NCBI GenBank assembly: GCA_011046415.1
Contig: DSAP01000166.1
Location: 1 to 40,804 of the forward strand
DNA: 40,804 nt
From: a bacterium
Lineage (GTDB): Bacteria > Zhuqueibacterota > QNDG01 > JABMRT01
Direction of reading: 5' to 3'
Notes under the pieces: generated by a model
Seen by the model: only the letters and a program-made list of their open reading frames with translations
What the model was told of the DNA's origin: nothing
The model's database searches: none
Translations under genes and position numbers: made by a program
Shown: positions 23,997-32,639 of the stretch, piece after piece
Layout: every line of letters begins with the position of its first letter
Numbering within the stretch: position 1 is the stretch's first letter

Positions 23997-24592
23997 AGCC
24001 CTGGGACTGGAAGGCCGGCTGGTATCCGTCTGTCCGGCGCCTCCCGCTGATCGGCGCCATTCTGAATTCGGAGATCCGGTCCCTGAAGACGCTTCTGGCG
24101 GAATCCGGCGTGCAGGCGAATCGGATCCTGGACGTCGGCGCCGGCGCGGGGGATTCGTGGGCGTTCTTTTCCGGAAGCGCCTCCGGCGTCGGCGTGGATT
24201 TGTCCTTCGGGATGCTGAAAAGGGCGCGGTCGCGTTTCCCCAAACTGGACCTGGTCTCCGCCCGGGGGGACGCCCTGCCGTTCCGGGATGGATGTTTTCC
24301 CTTTCTCTCCCTCGTCGGCGTGGCGGAGTATGTCCGGGACAAGAAAAAGCTGCTCGGGGAATGCGGCCGCGTGCTCGCGCCGGCCGGCCATCTGCTCGTC
24401 ACGGTCCCCGCGGCCGGACCGTTCACGGTGATGCGGAATCTGCTGGGCAGCCGGATTCATCCGGTCGAAAAAAGGGAATGGGAGGCGCGGCTCGCGAAGG
24501 ACGGGTGGCACATGCGGGGTTTCCGCGAAACATGGCTCCAACGGCAATATTTGCTCCGGAAAAACAACCCGCAGGAGAGTTTTCCGCCATGA
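23993..24592 (+). CDS. class I SAM-dependent methyltransferase
   Basis: ATG 23993 overlaps the phosphorylase stop (ATGA); the longer track start is rejected. The 199-residue protein has SAM-binding motif I ILDVGAGAGDS (~44), motif II VGVDLSFGML, motif III-like ARGDALPF and the post-motif VLAPAGHLLVTVP, as in the Methyltransf_11/UbiE-like fold. The segment SLVGVAEYVRDKKKLLGEC fits the usual motif before the Rossmann end. The substrate is unknown; lipid, quinone or small-molecule methylation are all possible. Translational coupling to both neighbours suggests joint expression, but their functions are not obviously linked. Confidence 0.85.
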   Translation: MKPWDWKAGWYPSVRRLPLIGAILNSEIRSLKTLLAESGVQANRILDVGAGAGDSWAFFSGSASGVGVDLSFGMLKRARSRFPKLDLVSARGDALPFRDGCFPFLSLVGVAEYVRDKKKLLGECGRVLAPAGHLLVTVPAAGPFTVMRNLLGSRIHPVEKREWEARLAKDGWHMRGFRETWLQRQYLLRKNNPQESFPP

Positions 24593-26220
24593 AAAGAAGA
24601 ATCCTTCCTTGTATGATCCTGCTCACGGCAATGCAGATCCTTGTGGCGCAGCCCCTTTCCGACCGCCAGATCCATTACCGCCCCGGAGACTGGATCAGCT
24701 TTCCGGTGACGCGTTTCATCACCGCCATCGCCCTCGATCACGAGACCGTGTATTTCGGGTCCGGTGAAGGCATCCTGAGATACCGGTATTACGAGAGCCG
24801 CTGGGATGCGCCCCTGACGGTCAGCGACGGGATCGAAGGGCATGCTGTCGGCGCGCTGGCCTGGGATCCCGCCTCCGGATACCTCTGGGCCGCCACGGAC
24901 CGCGCGCTCAATTACCGCGTCCCCGCCTCGGACCGCTGGCATCAAATCCTGAACGCCGTGCCGCTGTGCGGAGAGATCCGTGACCTGGGCGTCGGCGTCC
25001 GGCACCTGTGGATACGGGGAACGCAGGGCCTCTTCCGGATGGAACGCGGGGACGTCCTGATCCGGGAGGCGACCCCGGATGAGGCCGAGGATGACCGGGC
25101 GGACTGGGGCGACCGGCCGTACCGGGACACGCCGGAAAACCCCCTTCTCCTCTTTCCGGAAGGCGGCATGCTGTTCTTTCCGGAAGGATACCTGCAGGAC
25201 ACCCGCCTCCGGAAATATCCGTTGTCGCGGATTCTGCCGGATGATTTCAGCAATCTCTGGATCGGCACACGGGGACTCGGCGCGGCCCGCGCGGAATTAC
25301 TCACCAGGACCCTGACCCTGATACCCCACGGACCGTTCATGCCCGACGTGCGTGCCATGGCCTGGGACGGCGGCGGGATGTGGATCGGCGGCGTCGCATC
25401 CCGGGAACGCGAAGGCGGCATCACCTGGTGGGACATGGAATCCGGCGACTGGGTTTACTTCGAGGCCCCGTTCAACGCCGATCTCCGCAGCCATGATGTC
25501 GCCGCCATCGCCGCGGGAGACGGGGCCGTCTGGTTCGGGACGCGGCAGGGGCTCTCCCGGTATGACAAACAAAAAAACGCCTGGCGGACCTGGACCGTCG
25601 GGGACGGACTCTGGTCGGACGCGGTGACTACCCTGGCGCTGTCGGAAAAAACGCTCTGGGTCGGCACGTCGCTGGGGATCAACGAGATCGCGCTTCCCGG
25701 GCTGACGATGCGCCGGGTGCGCGAGAAACCCCTCGTCCACCGGCGCATCCATTTCATGGAGCCGGACGGGGACGATGTCTGGGCCGGGACGGACGAGGGC
25801 ATTTACCGGTACATGTCCCGGGAGAAACGGTGGGAGTACGTGCCCGGTTACGAGGGCATGCTCGTCCGAAACGTGACGGCGCTTTCCGTGACCGATTCCG
25901 ACATCTGGTTCGGCACGGACGACGGGGTCGCGGTCCTCGACCGGAAGACCGGCCGTTGGGAGGGCTACCCCATGGATCTGTTTTTCGACGGGGATGTCTT
26001 CAACGTCCTTCTCGCGGATGCGGAAAATGTCTGGGCGGGAACGAACCGGGGTGTCCTGAAATTCAAACGCGCGGAGAACCGCTGGAGGCGCTTTACGGTC
26101 GCGGACGGACTCTTGGACGACGCGGTCCGGTGGATTCTGTTGGAACAGAATCATGTCTGGTTCGGCACGGCGCGCGGCCTCACACGGTTTTACTGGAATG
26201 CGCCGTACCGGACGGATTGA
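24589..26220 (+). CDS. exported beta-propeller protein with Reg_prop-like repeats
   Basis: ATG 24589 overlaps the methyltransferase stop (ATGA); the track start at 24157 is too long. The 543-residue protein has a signal peptide (CMILLTAMQILVAQP). The rest consists of blade repeats of the two-component-regulator-propeller type, for example VYFGSGEGILRYR, LWVGTSLGINEI, VWAGTDEGIYRY, IWFGTDDGVAVLDR and VWFGTARGLTRF, giving a large propeller of seven or more blades. Unlike hybrid sensor kinases it has no kinase or membrane part, so it is probably a periplasmic or surface binding module. A similar repeat protein at 36967 carries a sorting-like tail; this one does not. It is the last gene of the cdd-to-propeller run. 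Confidence 0.8.
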   Translation: MKRRILPCMILLTAMQILVAQPLSDRQIHYRPGDWISFPVTRFITAIALDHETVYFGSGEGILRYRYYESRWDAPLTVSDGIEGHAVGALAWDPASGYLWAATDRALNYRVPASDRWHQILNAVPLCGEIRDLGVGVRHLWIRGTQGLFRMERGDVLIREATPDEAEDDRADWGDRPYRDTPENPLLLFPEGGMLFFPEGYLQDTRLRKYPLSRILPDDFSNLWIGTRGLGAARAELLTRTLTLIPHGPFMPDVRAMAWDGGGMWIGGVASREREGGITWWDMESGDWVYFEAPFNADLRSHDVAAIAAGDGAVWFGTRQGLSRYDKQKNAWRTWTVGDGLWSDAVTTLALSEKTLWVGTSLGINEIALPGLTMRRVREKPLVHRRIHFMEPDGDDVWAGTDEGIYRYMSREKRWEYVPGYEGMLVRNVTALSVTDSDIWFGTDDGVAVLDRKTGRWEGYPMDLFFDGDVFNVLLADAENVWAGTNRGVLKFKRAENRWRRFTVADGLLDDAVRWILLEQNHVWFGTARGLTRFYWNAPYRTD

Positions 26221-26239
26221 ATCGGTTCCTGCGCGCCGA

Positions 26240-26389
26240 TCAGCCGTTCACACGGCGGTTCTTGCCCTTTCCGGGACGAATCGGCTGAAACGCGGCCAGC
26301 CGGATATGCAGGGCCTCGCCCACGCGGGCGATCGACAAAGACACAAGGAACATGACGATAAAAAAGAAAGACAGCAACACCGCCAGCAT
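26240..26389 (-). CDS. small predicted membrane protein, 49 residues
   Basis: Too short for the ORF track. GAGGAGC lies 6 nt before ATG 26389 on the minus strand. The product begins MLAVLLSFFFIVMFLVSLSIA, a single hydrophobic membrane helix, followed by a basic tail rich in Arg and Lys (IRPGKGKNRRVNG). It ends 20 nt past the propeller gene stop, convergent to it, and lies 184 nt downstream of the FucP-like gene on the same strand. The shape fits a small membrane protein that could regulate or stabilise a membrane partner, but no family is recognised. No homologue was searched. Confidence 0.5.
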   Translation of the reverse strand: MLAVLLSFFFIVMFLVSLSIARVGEALHIRLAAFQPIRPGKGKNRRVNG

Positions 26390-26517
26390 GATTTTGCTCC
26401 TCTTTACGGCTCCGGCACGAAAAGCTTCAATTTTTATGCCAGATCAAACGCGCCGCGGTCCGCAACCCGGCGGCAATCATAAATTGCGCCTCACCGGAAA
26501 GACGCATGAAGCGGAAA

Positions 26518-26548
26518 CGGTCCGGGACGGCGGCGGATCCCCGGACCG
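26518..26548 (-). terminator. hairpin after the FucP-like gene
   Basis: CGGTCCGGG and CCCGGACCG form a 9-bp GC-rich stem around a 13-nt loop, 26 nt beyond the symporter stop. On the minus strand it is followed by TTTCCGC, a weak T-tract. It may partly terminate and let some transcription continue into the 49-residue ORF. Confidence 0.45.
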
Positions 26549-26573
26549 GAACATCCCCATCCGGAAGAAACGA

Positions 26574-27917
26574 TCAGGCCGATCCCGGCAGATCCTTCCG
26601 GCTGGCGACCGCCCCGTAATAGGCGATCACGGCGAAACAGACCAGGGGCATCCAGTAAGAGGCCCGGATGCTTCCCGTCAAATCCGACACCGCGCCCTGG
26701 AGCTGGGTGAGCACGGCCCCGCCCAAAATAGCCATGATGAGGCCGGACCCGCCGAGCTTGGTGTCTTCGCCCAGCCCCCGGCACGCCAGCCCGAAAATGG
26801 TGGGAAACATCAGGGACATGCATCCCGAAACGGCGACCAGGGCGTACACGCCGGCACGCCCCCCCGCGTGGATGACAACCAGCGTGAGCACGATCGCCGC
26901 GGCCGAAAGCAGGGCCAGCAGATTGCCCGGCGTGATATGGCGCATCAGCCAGGTGCAGACGAACCGCGAGAGGGTAAAGAGGATCAGCGCCGCCATGTAA
27001 TAGGTCGCGGCCAGGTCTTCCGGGGTTTTTCCGGCCGGAAGGTCCATCCGCTCCAGCCCCAGCTCCTGCATGACATACCGGATGGTAAACGACCAGACGC
27101 CGATCTGGGCGCCGACATAGAAGAACTGGGCGGCCACGCCCCACAGGTAATGCCGGTTCCGGATCAGCCGCCCGAATGTCGGCCCGATATCGAGCGGACC
27201 GCCCGCATCGGCCGTTTTGGGCATGTTTTTGTTGACGGCGATGAGAACCCAGGTCAGGGTCAGGATCAGTCCGACCGTCACATAGGTCATGGTCACGGCG
27301 TTCAGCTCGCCGGCCTGCACGGATTGAAGCGCCTCCGGCGTCATGGCGGCGCGCTCCTCCGCGCCTGACCGGTCGAGATGCGACAGGATGAACAGCTTGC
27401 TCACCATCACGCCCGCGATCGATCCGATGGGATTGAAGGACTGGGCCAAATTGAGCCGGCGCGTGGCCGTTTCCTCCGGACCCATGGCGAGGATGTAGGG
27501 ATTGGCGGCCGTTTCGAGGATCGAGAGTCCGCCGAACAGGATCCAGATCGCGGCCAGGTAATATCCGTATCCGGCCGTCAGCATCGCCGGATAGAAGAGC
27601 ATGCATCCGGCCGCGTAGAGGCCCAGCCCCAGGAGTACGCCGGATTTGTAGGAAAATTTCTTGATGTAGAGGGCGGCGGGAATCGCCAGCAGGCCGTATC
27701 CCGCGCCGTAGCACACGACCTGAATCAGGGCGGTTCGGGAATCGGACATGCTCATGATTCGCTTGAACGCCGCGAGCAGGGTGTCGGTCATGTTGTTGGC
27801 CAGCCCCCACCAGGCGAACAGGCTGGTGAGCAGGATGAAAGGCCACAGGATGCGACGCGGGACGAGTGGAATTCCGTCAGGCGTTCGGGTTGCGGCGGGA
27901 GGCGGTGAGGTTTTCAT
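26574..27917 (-). CDS. FucP-like sugar:proton symporter (MFS)
   Basis: The 447-residue protein has 12 predicted membrane segments and belongs to the FucP branch of the major facilitator superfamily. It shows FAWWGLANNMTDTLLAAF in TM1, GYGLLAIPAALYIKKFSYKSGV, the strong FucP signature LETAANPYILAMGPEETATRRLNLAQSFNPIGS, and a matching second half. This family imports L-fucose, glucose/galactose or related sugars with protons. It is divergently oriented from a Gfo/Idh/MocA oxidoreductase 261 nt away, supporting a role in sugar uptake. A near-perfect extended -10 promoter lies upstream. The precise sugar cannot be told. Confidence 0.9.
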   Translation of the reverse strand: MKTSPPPAATRTPDGIPLVPRRILWPFILLTSLFAWWGLANNMTDTLLAAFKRIMSMSDSRTALIQVVCYGAGYGLLAIPAALYIKKFSYKSGVLLGLGLYAAGCMLFYPAMLTAGYGYYLAAIWILFGGLSILETAANPYILAMGPEETATRRLNLAQSFNPIGSIAGVMVSKLFILSHLDRSGAEERAAMTPEALQSVQAGELNAVTMTYVTVGLILTLTWVLIAVNKNMPKTADAGGPLDIGPTFGRLIRNRHYLWGVAAQFFYVGAQIGVWSFTIRYVMQELGLERMDLPAGKTPEDLAATYYMAALILFTLSRFVCTWLMRHITPGNLLALLSAAAIVLTLVVIHAGGRAGVYALVAVSGCMSLMFPTIFGLACRGLGEDTKLGGSGLIMAILGGAVLTQLQGAVSDLTGSIRASYWMPLVCFAVIAYYGAVASRKDLPGSA

Positions 27918-27957
27918 CGAAGAGTCCCTTTCTGCTCATGAATGATTTGGATGAGAT

Positions 27958-27966
27958 ATTATACCA
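27958..27966 (-). promoter_or_regulatory. extended -10 promoter for the FucP-like gene
   Basis: On the minus strand TGGTATAAT gives a perfect TATAAT with the TGn extension, about 40 nt before the start codon. A -35 match is poor (GTGCTT at 17 nt), as expected of extended -10 promoters. AAAGGGA serves as ribosome site. Confidence 0.65.
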
Positions 27967-28178
27967 TTTTTTGACAGGAAAAGCACGGGGTTTTTGCGAT
28001 TTGTGATGGATCTCCGCCCGGTCGTTTCGTACATCCAGGGGCGGCGGGACCGAGGGGAAACGTCCGGAGACGGAATGCCGGGTCCCTCCTCCGGCCCCCT
28101 CCTTCCCCTTCGGGGATCGGACCGGCGGACAGGATGGATACGGAACTCCGCAAACCGGCGCGGAAAAGGAGGATGTCG

Positions 28179-29213
28179 ATGCCTGGGACGGTGAAAATCG
28201 GCCTCATCGGGGCCGGCATGATCGGCGACGTGCTGATCGGCGCGGTGCGCAGGGACGGACGCGCGGATGTCACGCACATCGCGGCCCGCACGGAACAAAC
28301 ACTCCGGGACAAGCTGCGGAAATTCGGGATCCCATGCGGCACCACGGATTACCGGGAGCTCCTGCGCGATCCGGCGCTCGACGCGGTCATCATCGCCTCT
28401 CCCCCGTTCACCCATCTCAAGATGACACGGGACGCGCTCGGGGCAGGCAAACATGTCCTGCTCGAAAAACCCATGGCGATCCGCCACGGGGACCTGGAAA
28501 CGTTTTTGGAAACGGCCGCCCGGCATCCGGATCTGACCGTGCTGGACTGTTCCTGCCGCCACACCCGGCTGACCCCCCGATTCCGCATGATCCGGGATAT
28601 CGTCGATTCCGGCGCGCTGGGGGAGATCTATCATATTCATCACCGCGCGTTGACGCGCGGCACGTTCATCGAATACAATCCGGCGGGCGCCTGGGCGCAC
28701 CGAAGGGAGCTGGCGGGCGGCGGCCCCTTCCTGGATCTGGGCGTGTACGACCTGGCCTTCCATCTCGGCCTGATGGACGACAGGCCACGGCTCCGGTCCG
28801 TCCGGTCGTTCACACGCGGCGGGCTGAAGCACTTTCCCGATCCGGCCTTCGAATCGGACATCGAGGAACACGGCGCGGCCTGGATGGAATTCGACACCGG
28901 GCTGACCTGGTATTATGAGCGGGGCGCCGGCTTACCCTGCGAGGCCCCGAACCGGACTCACTTGCACGGCACCCGGGGATCTCTCCGCTTCGGTTACAAC
29001 AGCTGGGATCCGCCGGAGCTGGAATTCTTCCACATGGAAAACGGAAAAGAAATCCTGGAAACGCGGATCATGCCGTCGCAGGGCGGGGAAGAGGACAACC
29101 TCGAGCTGATCCGGCATTTTCTGGATGTGATCCTCGACGGGGCGGAACCCCGGATGCCCGTGGAACTCGCGGCCAGGCATCTCGACATCCTGTTCCGGAT
29201 TTTGTCCGGCTGA
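28179..29213 (+). CDS. Gfo/Idh/MocA family oxidoreductase
   Basis: AAAGGAGG is 6 nt before ATG 28179; the ATG at 28173 would abut the SD and the track start at 28134 has no support. The 344-residue protein has the NAD(P)-binding Rossmann motif GLIGAGMIGDV, the AVIIASPPFTHLKMTRDAL stretch and the family signature GKHVLLEKPMA (EKP). GGGPFLDLGVYDLAFHLGL in the C-domain matches the usual G-DhgxHxxD region, and His in AFHL may serve in catalysis. Members oxidise or reduce sugars or inositols. Lying beside and opposite a FucP-like symporter, it probably processes the imported sugar. Confidence 0.9.
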   Translation: MPGTVKIGLIGAGMIGDVLIGAVRRDGRADVTHIAARTEQTLRDKLRKFGIPCGTTDYRELLRDPALDAVIIASPPFTHLKMTRDALGAGKHVLLEKPMAIRHGDLETFLETAARHPDLTVLDCSCRHTRLTPRFRMIRDIVDSGALGEIYHIHHRALTRGTFIEYNPAGAWAHRRELAGGGPFLDLGVYDLAFHLGLMDDRPRLRSVRSFTRGGLKHFPDPAFESDIEEHGAAWMEFDTGLTWYYERGAGLPCEAPNRTHLHGTRGSLRFGYNSWDPPELEFFHMENGKEILETRIMPSQGGEEDNLELIRHFLDVILDGAEPRMPVELAARHLDILFRILSG

Positions 29214-29361
29214 GGTGGCGGATGCGCGGATTTCCCGTCCGGGATTTTCACACCGCGGAGATCCGGAATCAGCCGGCCCGGAACGGCCGGGGAAGAAACC
29301 GGATTCTCCGGTCCTGGTTTGCCCGGACAGATTATTATGGACGATGGAAAACCCTTCCCGA

Positions 29362-30483
29362 TCAGGAAAACCGGCGCGCCAGCCAACTCATCTCCTGATA
29401 CACCGCACCCTCCGGACAGGACTCGTTACAGCACATGCAGTTGATGCAGAGGTCATAGTCGGTGACGGGCAATCCGTCTTTCATCTCGATCGCCCGGACA
29501 GGACAGGCCCTGGCGCAGACCCCGCAGCCCGTGCATCTGGAAACATCGGTCCGGGGCTTGACCCACAGGAACCGCCCGGCCCAGCGTACCAGCCCCCGGG
29601 GCACCCAGCGGAGCAAATGGGTGGGCGGTAAAACGAAATCGGACAGGGCTACCGATTCGATTCCGGGACCCCCAATGCGGATCCGGTCCAAGTCGGATTC
29701 GCCGACCCCCCGTTCCCCGGCGATCCGGGTGGTATGCACCTCTCCCGGTTTGTATCCCATGATCCGGTTCGCCACAGCGTCGAGTGCGATGCCGTCGGCG
29801 CTCGCGAGAATGAGCCCCACCCTTCGCGATGAACCCGTAGAGGGTCCGTTTCCTTCCATGGCAAATACCGCGTCCATCACGGTCAGCACAGGCCGGATAC
29901 AGGTGTAAATATCCACCAGGACGCGGCTGAAATCTTCGGGTTTGGGATAAAGCTTATGATACCGCGCCTTCTGAAACCCGGGGAGGCATCCATACAGATT
30001 TTTCACGGCGCCGGTGTACAGGGTCAGTCCGTGCGTCTTCATCTTGGGCAGGTTGATGACCACGTCCGCCTCGAGAACATGCCTGGCCAGGTGATATTCG
30101 GATCCGTCGATCATCCGGGCGATCGTGCCTCCCGCCTCGAAATTGAGGAGCGGAACACCGGTTCGTTCGGCCACTGCACGATATCCCGTGGCCTCCCAGT
30201 ACCGCGCGAGTCCGCGGAAAACGGCGGACGGGCTGTCTCCGACCCGGACCTCCCCTCCGGCTTGCTGCGCCTCCCGGATCACCGCCTCGAGCACCGCCGG
30301 ATGCGTGGTCACGGCCCTGTCTGGACTCTTTGCCGAAAGCATGTTGGGCTTGATGAGGACCTTTTGTCCACTTCGGATGTAGGCCCCGATACCGCCCAGC
30401 GATGAAAGTGTTGCGTGCACCGCATCCGTGACCCGGGCGTAATCATAATCATCGCATTTTCGGATGGCGACTTGGGACGTCAT
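29362..30483 (-). CDS. DUF362 protein with two 4Fe-4S clusters
   Basis: The 373-residue cytoplasmic protein has a DUF362 domain (~5-285) with VLIKPNMLSAKSPDRAVTTHP, ADVVINLPKMKTHGLTLYTGAVKNLYG and the ADGIALDAVANRIMGY end. A C-terminal ferredoxin-like module follows, with CTGCGVCARACP and CINCMCCNESCP, two full Cx2Cx2CxxxC(P) sets for 4Fe-4S binding. DUF362-ferredoxin fusions occur in many anaerobes and are suspected electron carriers or iron-sulfur enzymes, but I know of no firm function. It starts 3 nt after the dprA stop, so it belongs to the obg-dprA unit. Confidence 0.88.
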   Translation of the reverse strand: MTSQVAIRKCDDYDYARVTDAVHATLSSLGGIGAYIRSGQKVLIKPNMLSAKSPDRAVTTHPAVLEAVIREAQQAGGEVRVGDSPSAVFRGLARYWEATGYRAVAERTGVPLLNFEAGGTIARMIDGSEYHLARHVLEADVVINLPKMKTHGLTLYTGAVKNLYGCLPGFQKARYHKLYPKPEDFSRVLVDIYTCIRPVLTVMDAVFAMEGNGPSTGSSRRVGLILASADGIALDAVANRIMGYKPGEVHTTRIAGERGVGESDLDRIRIGGPGIESVALSDFVLPPTHLLRWVPRGLVRWAGRFLWVKPRTDVSRCTGCGVCARACPVRAIEMKDGLPVTDYDLCINCMCCNESCPEGAVYQEMSWLARRFS

Positions 30484-30486
30484 CTA

Positions 30487-31578
30487 TCATACCCTGACAA
30501 ACTTCATGCCGGACAATTGCTTGACGAACCCCTTAATTTCGAGGCCGAGCAGCGCGGTCAGAGATTCGGAGGGGGAGAGAGCGCATGCCTGGACCAGGGC
30601 ATCGATATGCACGGGCTGAACGGACAGATGATCCCAGAGCCGCCGTTCGGTTTCATTCAGGGTCTCGAGAGGCGGGGTCGTCTCCGCCCCGGCACCCGTT
30701 TTCCCTTTCCACTGCGGAAACTCCTGAAGGATGTCCCCGATCGTTTCAACCAGTTTCGCGCCCTGCTTGATCAGCCGATGCGGTCCCTTGCTCTGCATGC
30801 TGTGGATGGAGCCGGGAACCGCGAAGACCTCCCGGTTCTGTTCCAGGGCCAGATAACCGGTGATCAGCGCGCCGCTCTTCTGGCCCGCCTCGACGATGAC
30901 GGTTCCGAGGCTCAACCCGCTGATGATCCGGTTGCGTTTGGGGAAATTGGGTCCGGACGGCTCCGTACCCAGCGGAAAATCGGAGAGAACCGTCCCGTTC
31001 TCGATGATGGATTCATACAGGCCGCGGTTTTCAGGTGGATAAATCACATCCACCCCGGATCCGACGACAGCGAGGGTGGTCCCGCCTGATTTGAGAGCTC
31101 CCCGGTGTGCGGCCGTATCGATACCCCGGGCCATCCCGCTGACGACGGGGATGTCGTGGCCGGCGAGCTGCCGGGCCAGGGACTCGGCGATGCGTCTGCC
31201 GTAAGATGTGGGATTTCGGGTACCCACGACGGCGATCCTCCCTGAGCCGGGCAGCTCCCAATTGCCTTTCACATAGAGCAGCACGGGAGGATCGTGAATC
31301 CGTTTCAAAAGCGGGGGATATGCGTCATCCCAGAAAGAAATCAGCCGGACGTTTTCCTGTCCGGCCAGACGGAGCTGTTTCTCCGCGAAACCGGGATCGG
31401 CGTGCCGGCGGATGTTCTCCGCGGTGACATCGTCGATTCCCTCGACACGGCGGAGGACTTGTAGAGAGGCGCGAAGGACCGCGTCCGCAGAGCCCAAGAC
31501 GTGGATCAGATTCCGGATGCGTTTCGGCCCGACACCCGGCACGGAGATGAGGGTAAGCAGGGAAAACACGTCATCCAT
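30487..31578 (-). CDS. dprA: DNA processing protein DprA
   Basis: GGAGG precedes ATG 31578, giving 363 residues; the track start at 31626 is too early. Residues ~1-70 are a helix-hairpin-helix/SAM-like domain (LISVPGVGPKRIRNLIHVLG). The Rossmann-like core has the DprA motifs VVGTRNPTSYGRRIAESLA, VVSGMARGIDTAAHRGAL, TLAVVGSGVDVIYPPENRGL, FPKRNRIISGLS, VVEAGQKSGALITGYLALEQNREVFAVPGSI. A winged-helix C-terminus follows. DprA loads RecA on incoming single-stranded DNA in natural transformation. With two pilus retraction ATPases in the same window this is consistent with competence, though not proof. It overlaps obg by 8 nt. Confidence 0.96.
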   Translation of the reverse strand: MDDVFSLLTLISVPGVGPKRIRNLIHVLGSADAVLRASLQVLRRVEGIDDVTAENIRRHADPGFAEKQLRLAGQENVRLISFWDDAYPPLLKRIHDPPVLLYVKGNWELPGSGRIAVVGTRNPTSYGRRIAESLARQLAGHDIPVVSGMARGIDTAAHRGALKSGGTTLAVVGSGVDVIYPPENRGLYESIIENGTVLSDFPLGTEPSGPNFPKRNRIISGLSLGTVIVEAGQKSGALITGYLALEQNREVFAVPGSIHSMQSKGPHRLIKQGAKLVETIGDILQEFPQWKGKTGAGAETTPPLETLNETERRLWDHLSVQPVHIDALVQACALSPSESLTALLGLEIKGFVKQLSGMKFVRV

Positions 31579-32563
31579 CCCGCGACCTCCGGGTTTCGTC
31601 GGACAACCTCGCGACCAGCCGGTCAAGCCCGTATCCGGTCAGGCTCGATATGGGAATGCAGTCGATCCCGCCGAGGGAGTCAGGCAGCTTTTGAATCTGT
31701 TCTTGGGTGAGAATATCCGTCTTGGTCAGGACGACAAATCCGGATTTCCGGAGGAGGGATGCGTCGAATTGTGCCAGTTCATTGCGGAGCACGCCCAGGA
31801 CTTTATCGGGATCCTCCGCATCTGCCTCGATCAGGAAAATGAGGATCCGCGTGCGCGCGATGTGCCTGAGAAACCGGTCTCCGAGCCCTTTGCCCGCATG
31901 CGCCCCCTCGATCAATCCCGGAATATCCGCCGCCACGATGCTCCGGTAGCCCGGGAGGCGCACGAAGCCGAGATTCGGCGTCAGTGTGGTGAACGGATAC
32001 CCGGAGATCTTGGGACGCGCAGCCGAGATACGGGAAAGCAGGGTGGATTTTCCCGCATTCGGCAACCCGACCAGCCCGACATCGGCCAGAAGTTTCAATT
32101 CGAGATGAAGCGAGTGGGACTCCCCGGGCTGCCCCGCCTCGGCCCTGTCGGGCGTCTGATGCGTCGCCGTGGCAAAACGTGCGTTTCCTTTCCCGCCCGC
32201 TCCGCCGCGCGCCACAATGATTTCCTGGTCTGGTTCCGTCAGATCCCCCAGAAGCTTTCCCGTGTCCCGGTCCCGGATCAGGGTCCCGGCCGGAACGCCG
32301 ATATGAATGGATGCCCCCGAGCGTCCTGTTTTTTTTCCTCCCGCTCCATGTTTTCCGTCGCCGGCACGGTATTTCCTCCGGCGTCCGATTTCGAAAAGGG
32401 TAGACAGATTGGGGTTGACCCGCATCAGGACATCACCGCCATTCCCTCCATCTCCGCCGTCGGGTCCGCCTCTGGGTACAAATTTTTCACGGCGGTAACT
32501 CACGCAACCGTTACCGCCCCGCCCAGCCTGTACGGTAATCCCGATTTCGTCGACAAAGCCCAT
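31571..32563 (-). CDS. obg: GTPase Obg (CgtA)
   Basis: ATG 32563 (track: 32602) gives 330 residues that start properly with GFVDEIGITVQAGRGGNGC. The Obg domain is glycine-rich (GGPDGGDGGNGGDV, GGAGGKGNARFATATHQTP). The G domain has P-loop GLPNAGKST (~165), FTTLTPNLG, DIPGLIEGAHAGKGLG and TKTD. Obg binds the 50S subunit and links ribosome maturation with growth and stress. No C-terminal OCT extension is present. An intrinsic terminator of the exbB-tonB operon ends 16 nt before the ATG, so it is unclear what promoter drives obg. Confidence 0.97.
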   Translation of the reverse strand: MGFVDEIGITVQAGRGGNGCVSYRREKFVPRGGPDGGDGGNGGDVLMRVNPNLSTLFEIGRRRKYRAGDGKHGAGGKKTGRSGASIHIGVPAGTLIRDRDTGKLLGDLTEPDQEIIVARGGAGGKGNARFATATHQTPDRAEAGQPGESHSLHLELKLLADVGLVGLPNAGKSTLLSRISAARPKISGYPFTTLTPNLGFVRLPGYRSIVAADIPGLIEGAHAGKGLGDRFLRHIARTRILIFLIEADAEDPDKVLGVLRNELAQFDASLLRKSGFVVLTKTDILTQEQIQKLPDSLGGIDCIPISSLTGYGLDRLVARLSDETRRSRDG

Positions 32564-32573
32564 GGCAATATCC

Positions 32574-32610
32574 TGGCACAAAAAAAGGCAGTGACAACAC
32601 ACCGCCTTTT
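32574..32610 (-). terminator. intrinsic terminator between tonB and obg
   Basis: On the minus strand AAAAGGCGGTG and CACTGCCTTTT pair (with one G-U) around TGTTGT, and the T-run continues (TTTTTTT). It lies 30 nt after the tonB stop and ends 16 nt before the obg start codon. Confidence 0.8.
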
Positions 32611-32639
32611 CTGCGCAAACTTTTTTTAAATGCCTGCGA

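Noticed and set aside
26352-27368. 338-residue plus-strand ORF
   Set aside because: Antisense to the FucP-like gene; composition dominated by Gly, Arg, His and Gln as in other shadows.
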